A stretch of DNA of 64,000 nucleotides from Clostridia bacterium (GCA_900759015.1 CAAEUE010000002.1:124001-188000); one strand, 5' to 3'; shown: positions 9,921 through 18,558, numbered from the stretch's first letter. The notes: generated by a model not told the origin, from the letters alone. A program made the numbers and translations.

Positions 9921-9987
9921 AAACTCACCTACTTATTGTAGTTTATGATTTTTTTCTTGTTAAGGTTCTTAAGAATTAATGGCGTTC

Positions 9988-10052
9988 TTCGGGAATTGGG
10001 GACGATGCTTATATCCCGAAAAGGGAAAAAAGGAACGTCCCCAATTCCCGAA
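9988..10052. repeat. REP-like inverted repeat cluster, copy 3
   Basis: A perfect 17-base inverted repeat pairs TTCGGGAATTGGGGACG (9988-10004) with CGTCCCCAATTCCCGAA (10036-10052) across a 31-base loop that contains a smaller CCCGAAAAGGG hairpin. A further partial unit, CGTTCCCAATTTCC, follows. The GGGGACG core is shared with the units at 1845 and 4544. A plus-strand open frame crosses it but has no coding features. Confidence 0.75.
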
Positions 10053-10065
10053 CGTTCCCAATTTC

Positions 10066-10641
10066 CTACATGTGTAATCTTTTTTTGGTCTCTTCCCACA
10101 TTGCCTTACCACATAAAATTACTGTTAGCAATAAAGAAAGTCCTGCTATTCCACTTGCAACAATTGTTAAAACTTTATTTTCCAGTACTCCACAAAATAA
10201 TAAAATTAATTGAATCATACTAAACAAAAAAGTTAACATATGATACATTGCATATCTCATATATCTTTTTCTACTTACTATAGTTAAAACCATTAAAGTA
10301 GAATTTGCTACCATTATAACTATTGGTATTGCTATATTTATTGACCAGCCACTATAACCCAAGAAATAATCTATTGCTAGTATTAATAACGATACTAATA
10401 AACATTGTACAAATACATTTGAGGCAATATTTATATTTCTTTTTTTAGTATAAATTACCGTTCCATATACATATATTATCCCTGCTATGCAAAGCATTGA
10501 CCAATGGTTTGTTTTATCTACAAGAACATTTATAATTAGCAAAATATTAATAATAATTATAGATATTGCTATTGATGCAATTAAGATTATATTATTTCTT
10601 TTTATATTAGATAATTTTGGATATAACATATTAAACACCAT
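10066..10641 (-). CDS. DUF6320-like multipass membrane protein
   Basis: A 191-residue protein with six hydrophobic segments and a short basic C-terminus. It resembles the DUF6320 family, which in Clostridia is found beside alcohol acetyltransferase-like proteins and alpha/beta hydrolases. The N-terminal zinc ribbon often present in that family is missing here. Its start overlaps the end of the upstream acyltransferase gene by 11 bases, which implies translational coupling. The family has no established function; the operon suggests lipid or acyl-ester metabolism at the membrane. Confidence 0.65.
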   Translation of the reverse strand: MVFNMLYPKLSNIKRNNIILIASIAISIIIINILLIINVLVDKTNHWSMLCIAGIIYVYGTVIYTKKRNINIASNVFVQCLLVSLLILAIDYFLGYSGWSINIAIPIVIMVANSTLMVLTIVSRKRYMRYAMYHMLTFLFSMIQLILLFCGVLENKVLTIVASGIAGLSLLLTVILCGKAMWEETKKRLHM

Positions 10642-11902
10642 TACTTTCTATTTCAACATGAATTCCTAATTCTTCTAAAATCTTTTTAAATTCATCTTCT
10701 ATCTTTGTTTGCATTAATATTGATGTAAATGTAAAAAACATTTTATCTTCGTATGAACATGTTGAACATTTTATTTTTTCAACTCTCTCTGGAGCAATTA
10801 AAAAGAAAAAGTCTTCTATGTATTTTTGATAATCTGCAATAATACCAATTCTACCGATATTTGAAAAAGTAGTTGTCGTATATTTTCTAATTTCTAAATA
10901 ACTTAATCTTACAAATATTTGCTTCATAAATAATGGAATTATTCTTATAAAGAAGTTATTTCCTAGTTTAACATTTAATGACATTGTTTTCATTACTTCT
11001 TCTGGTTTTAATAAATTTTCAAAATCTGATTTTACCAATTTTAAAACATCATCTAAATTATTAAAATCAACCTTTTTACCATCTGCTGTAACTGTTATAT
11101 AGGAAAAGAAATTACTTAATGTCTTGGATTTAAAATACTTTTTCAAATTTACAGGTACACAAATTTTTATAGGCTTATTACTAGTAGTATTCTTCATGTT
11201 GCCTAAATAAATAGCCTTTATTAATACCGCTGTTAAAAATTGAGTAATAGTAACTTCCTTTTGCTTACTAATTTCTTTTAACTTAGTTAAATCTATAATT
11301 TCATGCGTTGCTCTTATAGCTTCAAATGGAATCTTTCTTCCTTTTAAAATATATGCCTTTTTACTTATAGAATTATTCTTAGCTTTTTTATTATAATTTT
11401 TTAAATAGCTATCTTCTATATTAAAATCAAATTTTCTGTCTGTTCTTACTACATTTTTAAAGTCTTTTGCATATTCTATTTCTATATATTGATAAACTAT
11501 TTCTTTAAAAAATTGTACTGCACTATTTCCATCTGTTAATGAATGAAAAATATCTATATTGATTTTCCTATCAAAATAAGTAACTTTAAATAAATAATCA
11601 TTATTGGTGTTTGGATCAATATATTTGCATGGATAATCTTTTTCTTCTTCTATTACTATTTTTTTATCATTATACTCAAAATAATACCAAAAAAATCCTT
11701 TTCTTAATCTTACTTTAAAGAATTCAAATTTGTTAAGTGCATTATTTACAGCTTTTTCTAATAGTTTTGGACTAACTTTATCCTTCATTACAGCAGATAT
11801 TCTAAAAACACTACTATATTTTCTGCTAGAAGATAATGGAAATATCTTAGCAGAATTATCAAGTCTTCTCCAAACTAATTCCTTCTTTTCTTTTCTTCTC
11901 AT
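10631..11902 (-). CDS. Condensation-domain-like acyltransferase (alcohol acetyltransferase family)
   Basis: A 423-residue cytoplasmic protein of the chloramphenicol acetyltransferase/condensation superfamily. The active-site motif HxxxDG appears as HSLTDGNS near residue 118. An NFFSYITV-type strand and a C-terminal SNIGRIG motif also fit WS/DGAT-like or alcohol acetyltransferase proteins. It should transfer an acyl group from acyl-CoA to an acceptor hydroxyl or amine; the acceptor is unknown. It lies 11 bases downstream of an alpha/beta hydrolase gene and overlaps the DUF6320-like gene, forming a compact three-gene operon. Confidence 0.75.
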   Translation of the reverse strand: MRRKEKKELVWRRLDNSAKIFPLSSSRKYSSVFRISAVMKDKVSPKLLEKAVNNALNKFEFFKVRLRKGFFWYYFEYNDKKIVIEEEKDYPCKYIDPNTNNDYLFKVTYFDRKINIDIFHSLTDGNSAVQFFKEIVYQYIEIEYAKDFKNVVRTDRKFDFNIEDSYLKNYNKKAKNNSISKKAYILKGRKIPFEAIRATHEIIDLTKLKEISKQKEVTITQFLTAVLIKAIYLGNMKNTTSNKPIKICVPVNLKKYFKSKTLSNFFSYITVTADGKKVDFNNLDDVLKLVKSDFENLLKPEEVMKTMSLNVKLGNNFFIRIIPLFMKQIFVRLSYLEIRKYTTTTFSNIGRIGIIADYQKYIEDFFFLIAPERVEKIKCSTCSYEDKMFFTFTSILMQTKIEDEFKKILEELGIHVEIESNGV

Positions 11903-11913
11903 TTTATAGCTCC

Positions 11914-12822
11914 TTAATTATTTTTTAATAATTCTATCATTTGTTTATAAGGCTCTTGAACTAGTGGGTCATTTTCTTTGTCCTTGTATTTATATAAAAG
12001 CCAAATATGTGTTGCTCGTTCTGTTTCATAAACATTAATATTAGTTCCAACTTTTTCCGCTCTTTCTTTTAATACTCCCACATCTGCATTTAATATATCA
12101 TATGTCCCTGTAAAAATAGACACATTTTGTAATTTATCTAATGGTCCATCTACAGGATTTACTAAATAACTATCTATTCCATCTTTTCCTGCATAATTTT
12201 CGCCAGCTAATTTTAGTGCTGCTTTATTAAGCATAGGATCATTTTCTTCTATTTCTGCAATTTTAGGATTATTCATCCTTACATCTAACCATGGTGATAT
12301 TAGTATTGTTTGGTTTGGCATAGCTATATTTTCTTCTCCCATTTTTTCTACTAAAGCTAATGCTAATCCTCCACCAGCGGAATCTCCCATTACTACCAAA
12401 TTAGATGATTCCACTTGCTGTATAACTTTTTTATAAAGTGATTCCATCATTTCGATAGTATCTTTATAATTATATTTTGGAGTAAGTGGATAATCTGGAA
12501 GTATTATTGTACAACCCAATTGATTTATAATATCTCCACATGTTTTCCAATGCTCTTTTTCTAAATCTGCAACATACGAGCCACCATGAACATACATTAT
12601 CACTAAATCATTTGTTACACCTTTTTCGGGCTTAATTACATATACTGGTCTATTTTCTATTTCATATTTACTTAAATTATATTCCTTTTTGATGTATCCC
12701 GGTACTTTTGCTTTTATGTCTCCTTTAAATAAATATATAATTAACACTACTGCACATATTGTTCCAATTAATATTATAGCTAATAATATTTTAACTATAA
12801 CAAATAATTTTGCTGTTGTCAT
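11914..12822 (-). CDS. Membrane-anchored alpha/beta hydrolase (esterase/lipase family)
   Basis: The 302-residue protein has an N-terminal membrane anchor (about 8-30) and an extracytoplasmic hormone-sensitive-lipase-like hydrolase domain. The oxyanion motif HGGSY is near residue 79, the nucleophile elbow GDSAGG near 146, an aspartate in the TGTYDILN region, and the catalytic histidine in ATHIWLL near 270. It is first in an operon with the acyltransferase and the DUF6320-like protein, so the hydrolase may remove the acyl group that the transferase adds, or supply its substrate. The direction of that pathway is an inference. Confidence 0.82.
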   Translation of the reverse strand: MTTAKLFVIVKILLAIILIGTICAVVLIIYLFKGDIKAKVPGYIKKEYNLSKYEIENRPVYVIKPEKGVTNDLVIMYVHGGSYVADLEKEHWKTCGDIINQLGCTIILPDYPLTPKYNYKDTIEMMESLYKKVIQQVESSNLVVMGDSAGGGLALALVEKMGEENIAMPNQTILISPWLDVRMNNPKIAEIEENDPMLNKAALKLAGENYAGKDGIDSYLVNPVDGPLDKLQNVSIFTGTYDILNADVGVLKERAEKVGTNINVYETERATHIWLLYKYKDKENDPLVQEPYKQMIELLKNN

Positions 12823-12906
12823 TTTTCTTCCTTCCTTATTTGCCTTGCTCTAATTTATGTCTTATATTTTATCATATTTTATCTAGTTGTAAAATAATTA
12901 AATAGA

Positions 12907-12943
12907 AAAATCACTTATCTCTTAAAAAGAAATAAGTGATTTT
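12907..12943 (-). terminator. Intrinsic terminator after 12966-13544
   Basis: AAAATCACTTAT pairs with ATAAGTGATTTT. It is followed by a T-rich stretch in both directions, so it may serve both flanking genes. Its right edge touches the inverted repeat at 12943. Confidence 0.65.
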
Positions 12944-13573
12944 GCAGAGGTTATAAAATGCTTAATTAAACAGTTTCATTTTTACTGGCCATTTCTTTAA
13001 TAATAGGCCATAATTCAAACGGTGCATCTTCGATGCTATCGTTTTCTAAATAATAGCCTCCTTCGAACTTTTCTGGAACCATAAAACGGTCTTCTCTTAT
13101 ATTATAAATCTGCACATTTTCTATCGATGGCTCATTATTATTTTCAGTAGCTGGATATATTATTCCTTCTACATAAAAATACATATCTTTTAATTCGTCT
13201 TCATCATATTGCTCTTCCAATATTCTCTGCCCAATTTTGCAGTCTAAGAACATTATGAATTCTTTGTCTATATCGGTGCGGTAAAACTCCACCTCACTCA
13301 CAACTGAATCTGAATCAATCTCGTAGTCAAAATATCCTTCAATTGGATTAAACCACCTAATATCTTCAGGCTTCAAAAGAACAGCGTCTTCATTTTTATC
13401 CTCTGGTACAAATACCATTTCAATATTTTCTTGCTTAAGTTCTTTCGAAAGACTTGGGCAAAGTTTTCTCACTTTGCGATTATCCTCTGTAAACAGATAA
13501 GCTGTTTGCAACCGGATAATTGATATTTCTGTAAATTTCTTCATTTTCTACCCCTCCATATATAACCTCTGCA
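12943..13573. mobile_element. Single-gene segment bounded by 13-bp inverted repeats
   Basis: TGCAGAGGTTATA at 12943-12955 is perfectly repeated in inverted orientation (TATAACCTCTGCA) at 13561-13573. The only gene between them, 12966-13544, has codon use unlike its neighbours, including CGC and CGG. The arrangement looks like a non-autonomous cassette. No transposase is present and I see no clear target duplication, so mobility is inferred. Confidence 0.45.
12966..13544 (-). CDS. Hypothetical acidic protein, probably acquired
   Basis: I do not recognise this 192-residue, strongly acidic, soluble protein. It has no signal peptide or membrane segment and no cysteine motif beyond isolated residues. 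Its codons are more GC-rich than those of neighbouring genes; codon 11 is CGG and it also uses CGC, both rare here. It is enclosed by the 13-bp inverted repeat described at 12943-13573 and by a downstream terminator. These features suggest recent transfer. The start has a GGAGGGG-type ribosome binding site. The function is unknown. Confidence 0.6.
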   Translation of the reverse strand: MKKFTEISIIRLQTAYLFTEDNRKVRKLCPSLSKELKQENIEMVFVPEDKNEDAVLLKPEDIRWFNPIEGYFDYEIDSDSVVSEVEFYRTDIDKEFIMFLDCKIGQRILEEQYDEDELKDMYFYVEGIIYPATENNNEPSIENVQIYNIREDRFMVPEKFEGGYYLENDSIEDAPFELWPIIKEMASKNETV

Positions 13574-13659
13574 TTTGCAAATTATTTTTGCGTGAATTTA
13601 ATTATATTCCCTTCATAAAGCTTGGTCAATGTTTTTTATCTAATTCTTAACTACGAGTA

Positions 13660-13777
13660 TAAGAAAAATAGCTTCGCCTCATGTACAGATTACTTCGCAA
13701 TTGCACGGACATAAGTAACTTAACCTTGTTATATATACGTAAAAATCTGTCGATTTTTCCTATATAATAAAAAAAGA
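13660..13777. repeat. Dispersed intergenic repeat, copy B
   Basis: Homologous over about 118 bases to 4584-4700, with perhaps 70 percent identity by eye. It ends in the same CTATATAATAAAAAA block, directly beside the terminator of 13812-14954. It occupies most of the 267-base gap upstream of the acquired gene at 12966. Confidence 0.7.
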
Positions 13778-13799
13778 CCATCTAAAATTAGATAGGTCT
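13775..13799 (-). terminator. Intrinsic terminator after 13812-14954
   Basis: AGACCATCTA pairs with TAGATAGGTCT with one bulge and is followed on the minus strand by a run of seven T. Confidence 0.75.
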
Positions 13800-13811
13800 C
13801 TTGAGCATAAT

Positions 13812-14954
13812 TTATTTTTGAAAGTCCTCTATATCAGATACATTTAATGCAAAATATGGTAATTCTTTATCTTTTTCTTTTAAAAATATTACAAATGAAT
13901 CATTAAAAGAAAAATCTCTAATATCTTGTGGCTCTACTGCATTTGTTGTTACAGCCATACCAGCTTCGCTAGTTAATTTTGCACCTTCTTTGTTTAATTC
14001 AAATTCAATAGTTTGCATTGCTTTTTCTATTGTTAATTTTTCACCATTAACATCTTCAAATTCTTTATCTTCTAAATCTGTATATTCTTTTTCGGAATTA
14101 ATACTAATTTCTGGAACTTGCAAAATTTCAGCTTCTTCTAATGAATTATTTCCCGTATAATTAATTCTTTCATTAGTTATTTTTTCCCAAATCTGATTAA
14201 AATTTTGTATTGTATTTGTTCTACATAAAATTATTTCATCATTTGTTGTAGTTGCTATTGATATAGCTTTATCCTTTTCGTTGTTATAATATAATACACT
14301 AACCTGGCTTCTTGCTTCTGAATTAGAGTTTGCTTTTAAGCCAAAGTAACTTGTTTTAGTATCTTTTCCTGCAAAATCTCCTGTTTCTAAATCATCAAAA
14401 GGTGTTGCAAATTTTAAATCTTTTACAAGCATTGCATATATTAGATATTTTTTAGCATTTGAATCTGTGTTCCAATTAAAATTATTTATAAAATCACTTG
14501 TTTTTCCAAATTTATTATTTAAATCTGTTTCTATTTGTGTTTTTAATTCTGGCGAGATTACTCCATAAGTTTTATAATAATCTTCTTCTGAAATCATATC
14601 TGCTGAAAAAGCAGATTTATTAAGGTTATCTACACAATCTAATTGAGGAGAAAATTCTATATCTTGCTTAACAATCTCATTTTTTAAATCATTCCAAACT
14701 ATTTGAAATGTACCACACCACATAGTATTTCCTTTTACCTTATCGACTAATGTTGGAACTATTTTCACATCATCTTCTTCGGACGTAAAAACTGGTGCAA
14801 TTGTATTTTGAATAATATCTTGTGCTTTTTCTGCAATCTGATCATTATATTTACCTATTAAAACTATAATTGCAACGATTATAGCTATTAGAACAATAAA
14901 AAGAACTATATTGACTTTTTTATTTTCCATATTTTTCACCTCATTTTTTGCCAT
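13812..14954 (-). CDS. Membrane-anchored extracytoplasmic protein, unknown
   Basis: The 380-residue protein has one N-terminal membrane segment (about 15-33) and a large outer domain. I do not recognise the family. The outer domain begins with a KGNTMWCGTFQIVWNDL segment, has a second cysteine near LDCVDN about 27 residues later, and ends with a mixed alpha/beta region. The two cysteines could pair. Two possible ATG starts lie nine codons apart; the second (Met-Glu-Asn-Lys) follows a GAGGTGAAAA site and is equally plausible. It lies just downstream of the VanY-type peptidase, with a 21-base gap, so a shared wall-related role is possible. Confidence 0.65.
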   Translation of the reverse strand: MAKNEVKNMENKKVNIVLFIVLIAIIVAIIVLIGKYNDQIAEKAQDIIQNTIAPVFTSEEDDVKIVPTLVDKVKGNTMWCGTFQIVWNDLKNEIVKQDIEFSPQLDCVDNLNKSAFSADMISEEDYYKTYGVISPELKTQIETDLNNKFGKTSDFINNFNWNTDSNAKKYLIYAMLVKDLKFATPFDDLETGDFAGKDTKTSYFGLKANSNSEARSQVSVLYYNNEKDKAISIATTTNDEIILCRTNTIQNFNQIWEKITNERINYTGNNSLEEAEILQVPEISINSEKEYTDLEDKEFEDVNGEKLTIEKAMQTIEFELNKEGAKLTSEAGMAVTTNAVEPQDIRDFSFNDSFVIFLKEKDKELPYFALNVSDIEDFQK

Positions 14955-14975
14955 TATACCAATATTGCAATATTT

Positions 14976-15659
14976 TTACAATACTCTATTTATGTATTCT
15001 TCTAAACATTCCCCTGTATTTTTCATCTCTTTTGCAATAGCTTTTCCTACATATCTGTAATGCCATTCCTCGTTAGAAACTTTTGTTATATCAATTTTAT
15101 CTTTAGGATATCTTAATATAAAACCATATTTGTAACTATTAGCATTTAGCCATTCCCACATAGGTTCATTATCTTCTGGATTTCTAGGATTACTAAAATC
15201 TATTGCAAGTCCAGTTTCGTGTTCAGAATACCCTGGTTTTTGAACTTCAGAATTTGTTTTTTCTACTGCTTCTTTTTCTGTCATACCTTCGTTCTTATAT
15301 GCTTTAATTCTTCTATCATATATATCTTGTTGCTCTTCTTTATCTCTATAAGCAGTATTTATATTTAAATTAATTCCAGCTTTTTTAGCATCTTTAAACA
15401 TATTATCTAGATCATTAATAATTCTACTATCAACTAAATACCCATTATATTCTACTAAATTTGCTATATAATCGTCTGGTATTTTATTAGTTCCATTTAC
15501 CAAAACAACATTCATATTATCCTCTACTTCCATAGTATTTGTATTTATTGCATATGTACCAACTTGTATATAACCTTCTTGATGCAAAAATACCAATATA
15601 CCAATAAAAATTATAATAAGAATTATTTTTGATGAATTCTTCTTTTTCTTTTTTTTCAT
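14976..15659 (-). CDS. D-alanyl-D-alanine carboxypeptidase, M15/VanY family
   Basis: A 227-residue protein with an N-terminal membrane anchor (about 10-27) and an M15B peptidase domain. The zinc ligands are visible in SEHETGLAIDFS (histidine and aspartate, near 146-155) and in EEWHYRYVG (histidine near 199). The domain also has the YRDKEEQQDIYD substrate region. The enzyme removes the terminal D-Ala from peptidoglycan stem peptides outside the membrane. No van regulatory or ligase genes are nearby, so ordinary wall maturation is more likely than glycopeptide resistance. Confidence 0.9.
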   Translation of the reverse strand: MKKKKKKNSSKIILIIIFIGILVFLHQEGYIQVGTYAINTNTMEVEDNMNVVLVNGTNKIPDDYIANLVEYNGYLVDSRIINDLDNMFKDAKKAGINLNINTAYRDKEEQQDIYDRRIKAYKNEGMTEKEAVEKTNSEVQKPGYSEHETGLAIDFSNPRNPEDNEPMWEWLNANSYKYGFILRYPKDKIDITKVSNEEWHYRYVGKAIAKEMKNTGECLEEYINRVL

Positions 15660-15674
15660 TATGTATTTCTCCTT

Positions 15675-15703
15675 AAAAAGCCCATATTTACATATGGACT
15701 TTT
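15675..15703 (-). terminator. Intrinsic terminator after 15714-16424
   Basis: AAAAAGCCCATAT pairs with ATATGGACTTTT with one mismatch, directly downstream of the CofE-like gene. Confidence 0.6.
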
Positions 15704-15713
15704 AATGTTTAAA

Positions 15714-16424
15714 TTATTCTTTATTTGCAGATTTTTTTCTAATTAATATTAATGGTGTTTGCTCTTGTCCTTGTCCTGTTGGATTATCTTTTATTAATCC
15801 TTTTAATTCTTCATCTGTTAATTTGATATCATCAGAGTGACCAATTACTTCTTGTCCTAAATCATTAGCATCAACAATCATACAAGAAATTCCTAATTTA
15901 TCATGAATTTCGTTGCACACTTTTGATGGATTTTCTGGTAATAAAATTCCTATATCTCCATATTCCTTCCATACATGATCATAAAAGCCATCTAATCCAC
16001 TTACTTCTTGTCCAACTATTTCGTAAAATACTCCTTTTTTACCAAATAACTTTGTAACAGCACTTGCCAAACTTGCCCATAGTACTTTTAATAGACCTAC
16101 TTGATTAATAGCAAATTGCATTTTTATTGGTTCACCAACACCTACCCCTGCAGTAGTTTTATGTGCAAATTTTGATAAAAATTTCGCCCAAAATCCTACT
16201 TTTATATCTTCTCTTTTTAATACTCTATTTTGACATAATGCGATTATTTTTTCACTGCTTGATATTATATCTCCCTCTTGATATATTGGTGAAACATATT
16301 CTTTAAATAAATCTATATAACTATCTCCTTGTTTTACAAATCTTGTTTTAATTGCATGTCTTAAATAAACTTCTCCATTAACCTCTATTTCTACATTTTT
16401 TCCTTCATTAGCATGAAATTCCAT
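15714..16424 (-). CDS. CofE-like F420-0:gamma-glutamyl ligase family protein
   Basis: The 236-residue protein matches the fold family of coenzyme F420-0:L-glutamate ligase (CofE): VGVGEPIKMQFAINQVG in the middle, YDHVWKEYGDIG, and a C-terminal nucleotide-binding-like region with CMIVDANDLG. In F420 makers this adds glutamates to F420-0 using GTP. Clostridia usually lack F420, and no other F420 gene is visible in the window, so the real substrate is probably different. This family is widespread in Firmicutes as an uncharacterised gamma-glutamyl ligase. The downstream terminator and isolated position suggest a single-gene transcript. Confidence 0.72.
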   Translation of the reverse strand: MEFHANEGKNVEIEVNGEVYLRHAIKTRFVKQGDSYIDLFKEYVSPIYQEGDIISSSEKIIALCQNRVLKREDIKVGFWAKFLSKFAHKTTAGVGVGEPIKMQFAINQVGLLKVLWASLASAVTKLFGKKGVFYEIVGQEVSGLDGFYDHVWKEYGDIGILLPENPSKVCNEIHDKLGISCMIVDANDLGQEVIGHSDDIKLTDEELKGLIKDNPTGQGQEQTPLILIRKKSANKE

Positions 16425-16488
16425 TGTAATCCACCTTTCTTTCGTTTGTTTTTGTTATTTTATCCCTATTCTATATTTTTTTCAATAC

Positions 16489-16851
16489 TTAAAATAGTTT
16501 TATTATATATATTATTATTTGATATATGATATTTATTTGGGCAATACCAGCTAATGTTCCAGTTATTAACCTTCTAAAATTAGTAGATTCCCTTATTTTT
16601 TTAAATTGAATATACCAATCTAAAAACATTATTCCTAAAAATATAAAATCTAAATATATTGGGATATTAACTTTTATAAAAATAAATATTATAGAAATAA
16701 TTTGCCCCAATAATATTCCTGTACATCTACTACATATAGGAAACTGAAATTCTCCTATTTTAAAACTTCTATCTTCTCTTTGATGACAACCACACCTATT
16801 TCCTAGACGCATAGACCATGCCCATATTTTTCTTTGTGTACTCTTTTTCAT
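16489..16851 (-). CDS. DUF2085 membrane protein
   Basis: The 120-residue membrane protein has the DUF2085 signature: CHQREDRSF near residue 18 and a CSRCTGI motif near 37, then three hydrophobic segments. The cysteines may bind a metal. Its ATG overlaps the stop codon of the upstream zinc-ribbon gene (TAATG), which implies coupled translation. The family has no assigned function. Confidence 0.82.
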   Translation of the reverse strand: MKKSTQRKIWAWSMRLGNRCGCHQREDRSFKIGEFQFPICSRCTGILLGQIISIIFIFIKVNIPIYLDFIFLGIMFLDWYIQFKKIRESTNFRRLITGTLAGIAQINIIYQIIIYIIKLF

Positions 16852-17057
16852 TAAAATCTATTCCCGCAATCATTACATATATTTGTTGTTTTAGTAGTTG
16901 TTGTTGTATCTCCAGTATTACATAAGCCACACAATATTCCTGGCCATCCAAACAGTAAATAGCCACAACACGCGTCTCCGCCATCAAAACCTTTGGTATG
17001 TGTATTAGTATTTACAATACTCGATATATTTTCGCTTCCACATCTTGGACATCTCAT
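16851..17057 (-). CDS. Small zinc-ribbon protein
   Basis: A 68-residue protein starting MRCPRCGS, with a second pair CNDCGNRF at the C-terminus and a glycine- and cysteine-rich hydrophobic centre. The start at 17057 was chosen because a GGGAGG ribosome binding site stands 7 bases upstream; the longer frame adds 18 residues with no support. The two CxxC pairs suggest one zinc-ribbon site. It is translationally coupled to the DUF2085 gene. The function is unknown. Confidence 0.72.
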   Translation of the reverse strand: MRCPRCGSENISSIVNTNTHTKGFDGGDACCGYLLFGWPGILCGLCNTGDTTTTTKTTNICNDCGNRF

Positions 17058-17183
17058 ATATTTTCCTCCCAATTTTTTTCTAATTATATATATATTATGT
17101 AAAAAAATCAATTAATGTTTTCTTAATTCTTGTATATTAGGTTCATAAATGTTAAAATAAGTTTCGAAAGGAGCAGACTATAT

Positions 17184-17549
17184 ATGTACAAAAAAGATTG
17201 GTTATTAAATCAAATAGATGATTTAGTTGAATTTTTAGCAAAAGTATTCTTAAATCAAACTTCAACAGAATATCTTCCAGAAAATATTGTAAATTCAACT
17301 TCTGATGAATTATATAATTCACTTGATAAATTAATTTGTGAAAAGAAAATTAATGAAGCAGAAAATTTATTATTTGATAAAATAGAAGTTCAAAATCCTA
17401 AGCATCTTGCAATAGCTATAAATTTTTACGATAAACTTAATAAATTACCAGATGAAACTTTAGAAGAAGCTAATTATTCAAGAGAAGAAATAAATCAAGG
17501 ATTAAACGATATTTTAGATAAATTTGGAATTAAAATAGATTTAAAATAG
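17184..17549 (+). CDS. DUF6483-like protein
   Basis: A 121-residue soluble helical protein starting MYKKDWLLNQIDDLVEFLAKV. This N-terminus and length fit the DUF6483 family of Clostridia, whose role is unknown. The start is set by AAAGGAG 9 bases upstream; an 18-residue extension in the longer frame lacks such a site. It is the only plus-strand gene in this part of the window and ends at a strong terminator. Confidence 0.7.
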   Translation: MYKKDWLLNQIDDLVEFLAKVFLNQTSTEYLPENIVNSTSDELYNSLDKLICEKKINEAENLLFDKIEVQNPKHLAIAINFYDKLNKLPDETLEEANYSREEINQGLNDILDKFGIKIDLK

Positions 17550-17580
17550 CTCATTTATATAAAATAAATGAGCTGTTTTT
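17548..17580 (+). terminator. Intrinsic terminator after 17184-17549
   Basis: AGCTCATTTAT pairs perfectly with ATAAATGAGCT, followed by GTTTTTT. It begins within the stop codon region of the gene. Confidence 0.85.
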
Positions 17581-17643
17581 TATTTTATAAATTTTTCTTT
17601 AATCTACATGTATAGCAACCTAGATTTCTTAATTTACTATATT

Positions 17644-18420
17644 TTATCCTAATGCTACATCTAAAATCATCATTATTACAAAACCTAAGGCTACACCAAT
17701 TGTTCCAATGTTAGTATGTTCTCCTGCTTGTGATTCTGGTATTAATTCTTCTACAACTACATAAATCATTGCGCCTGCAGCAAATGCTAAAATATATGGT
17801 AATATTGGAACCACTGCATTAGTAAATAATATTGCAACAACTGCTGCTATTGGCTCTACAATTCCTGAAAGAGTTCCATATAAAAATGCTCTTCCTTTAG
17901 AAATACCTTCTGCCTTTAATGGCATAGATATTATCGCACCTTCTGGGAAATTCTGTATAGCCATTCCTACTGCCAACACTATAGCACCAGCTATAGTCAT
18001 ACCTGTATTTCCAATTAATACTCCAGCAAATACAACTCCTGTCGCCATTCCTTCTGGTATATTATGAATAGTAACTGCCAATACTAATTTTGTAGTTTTC
18101 TTTAAATTTGATTCCAACCCTTCAGCTTTTTCTGTTTCTAAATGCTGATGTGGTACTAATGTATCTAAAATTAACAAAAATATAATTCCTAACATAAAAC
18201 CAACTGCAACTGGAACCCATGCAAATTTTCCAGCTGTCATATCTAATGCTGGCATTAATAATGACCATATTGACGCTGCCATCATTACTCCTGCAGCAAA
18301 ACCTAATAATAATTTTTGAACTTTTTTATTTATTTCCTTTTTTCTCATAAAAAATACTAAACCAGAACCTAATGTTGTTCCTAAAAAAGGAATTAGTACC
18401 CCTATAATTATATTACTCAT
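17644..18420 (-). CDS. ZIP-family divalent metal transporter
   Basis: The 258-residue membrane protein has about eight hydrophobic segments and the two ZIP metal-site motifs: HNIPEGMATG near residue 118 and NFPEGAI near 156, which lie in helices IV and V. A cytoplasmic loop with HQHLETEKAEG may bind metal. It probably imports zinc or another divalent cation. The ribosome binding site is GGAGGACATA. No regulator is adjacent. Confidence 0.92.
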   Translation of the reverse strand: MSNIIIGVLIPFLGTTLGSGLVFFMRKKEINKKVQKLLLGFAAGVMMAASIWSLLMPALDMTAGKFAWVPVAVGFMLGIIFLLILDTLVPHQHLETEKAEGLESNLKKTTKLVLAVTIHNIPEGMATGVVFAGVLIGNTGMTIAGAIVLAVGMAIQNFPEGAIISMPLKAEGISKGRAFLYGTLSGIVEPIAAVVAILFTNAVVPILPYILAFAAGAMIYVVVEELIPESQAGEHTNIGTIGVALGFVIMMILDVALG

Positions 18421-18558
18421 TATGTCCTCCTCTACATTTTAATAATATTTTTCTTTTTTATTATAACGCAGATGTTTTTTATATACAATTTTATTTTTTG
18501 CAATATATATTTTTTTATGTTAAAATTTTTTTGATATTATTTATTTTGGAGGTTTTTT

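Noticed and set aside
9945..10223. Plus-strand frame across the 9988-10052 repeat
   Set aside because: It has no recognisable domain and depends on the palindromic repeat; it lies opposite the DUF6320-like gene.
14976..15659. Glycopeptide-resistance (van) locus
   Set aside because: Only a VanY-type peptidase is present; there are no vanH, vanA/B, vanX or regulator genes.
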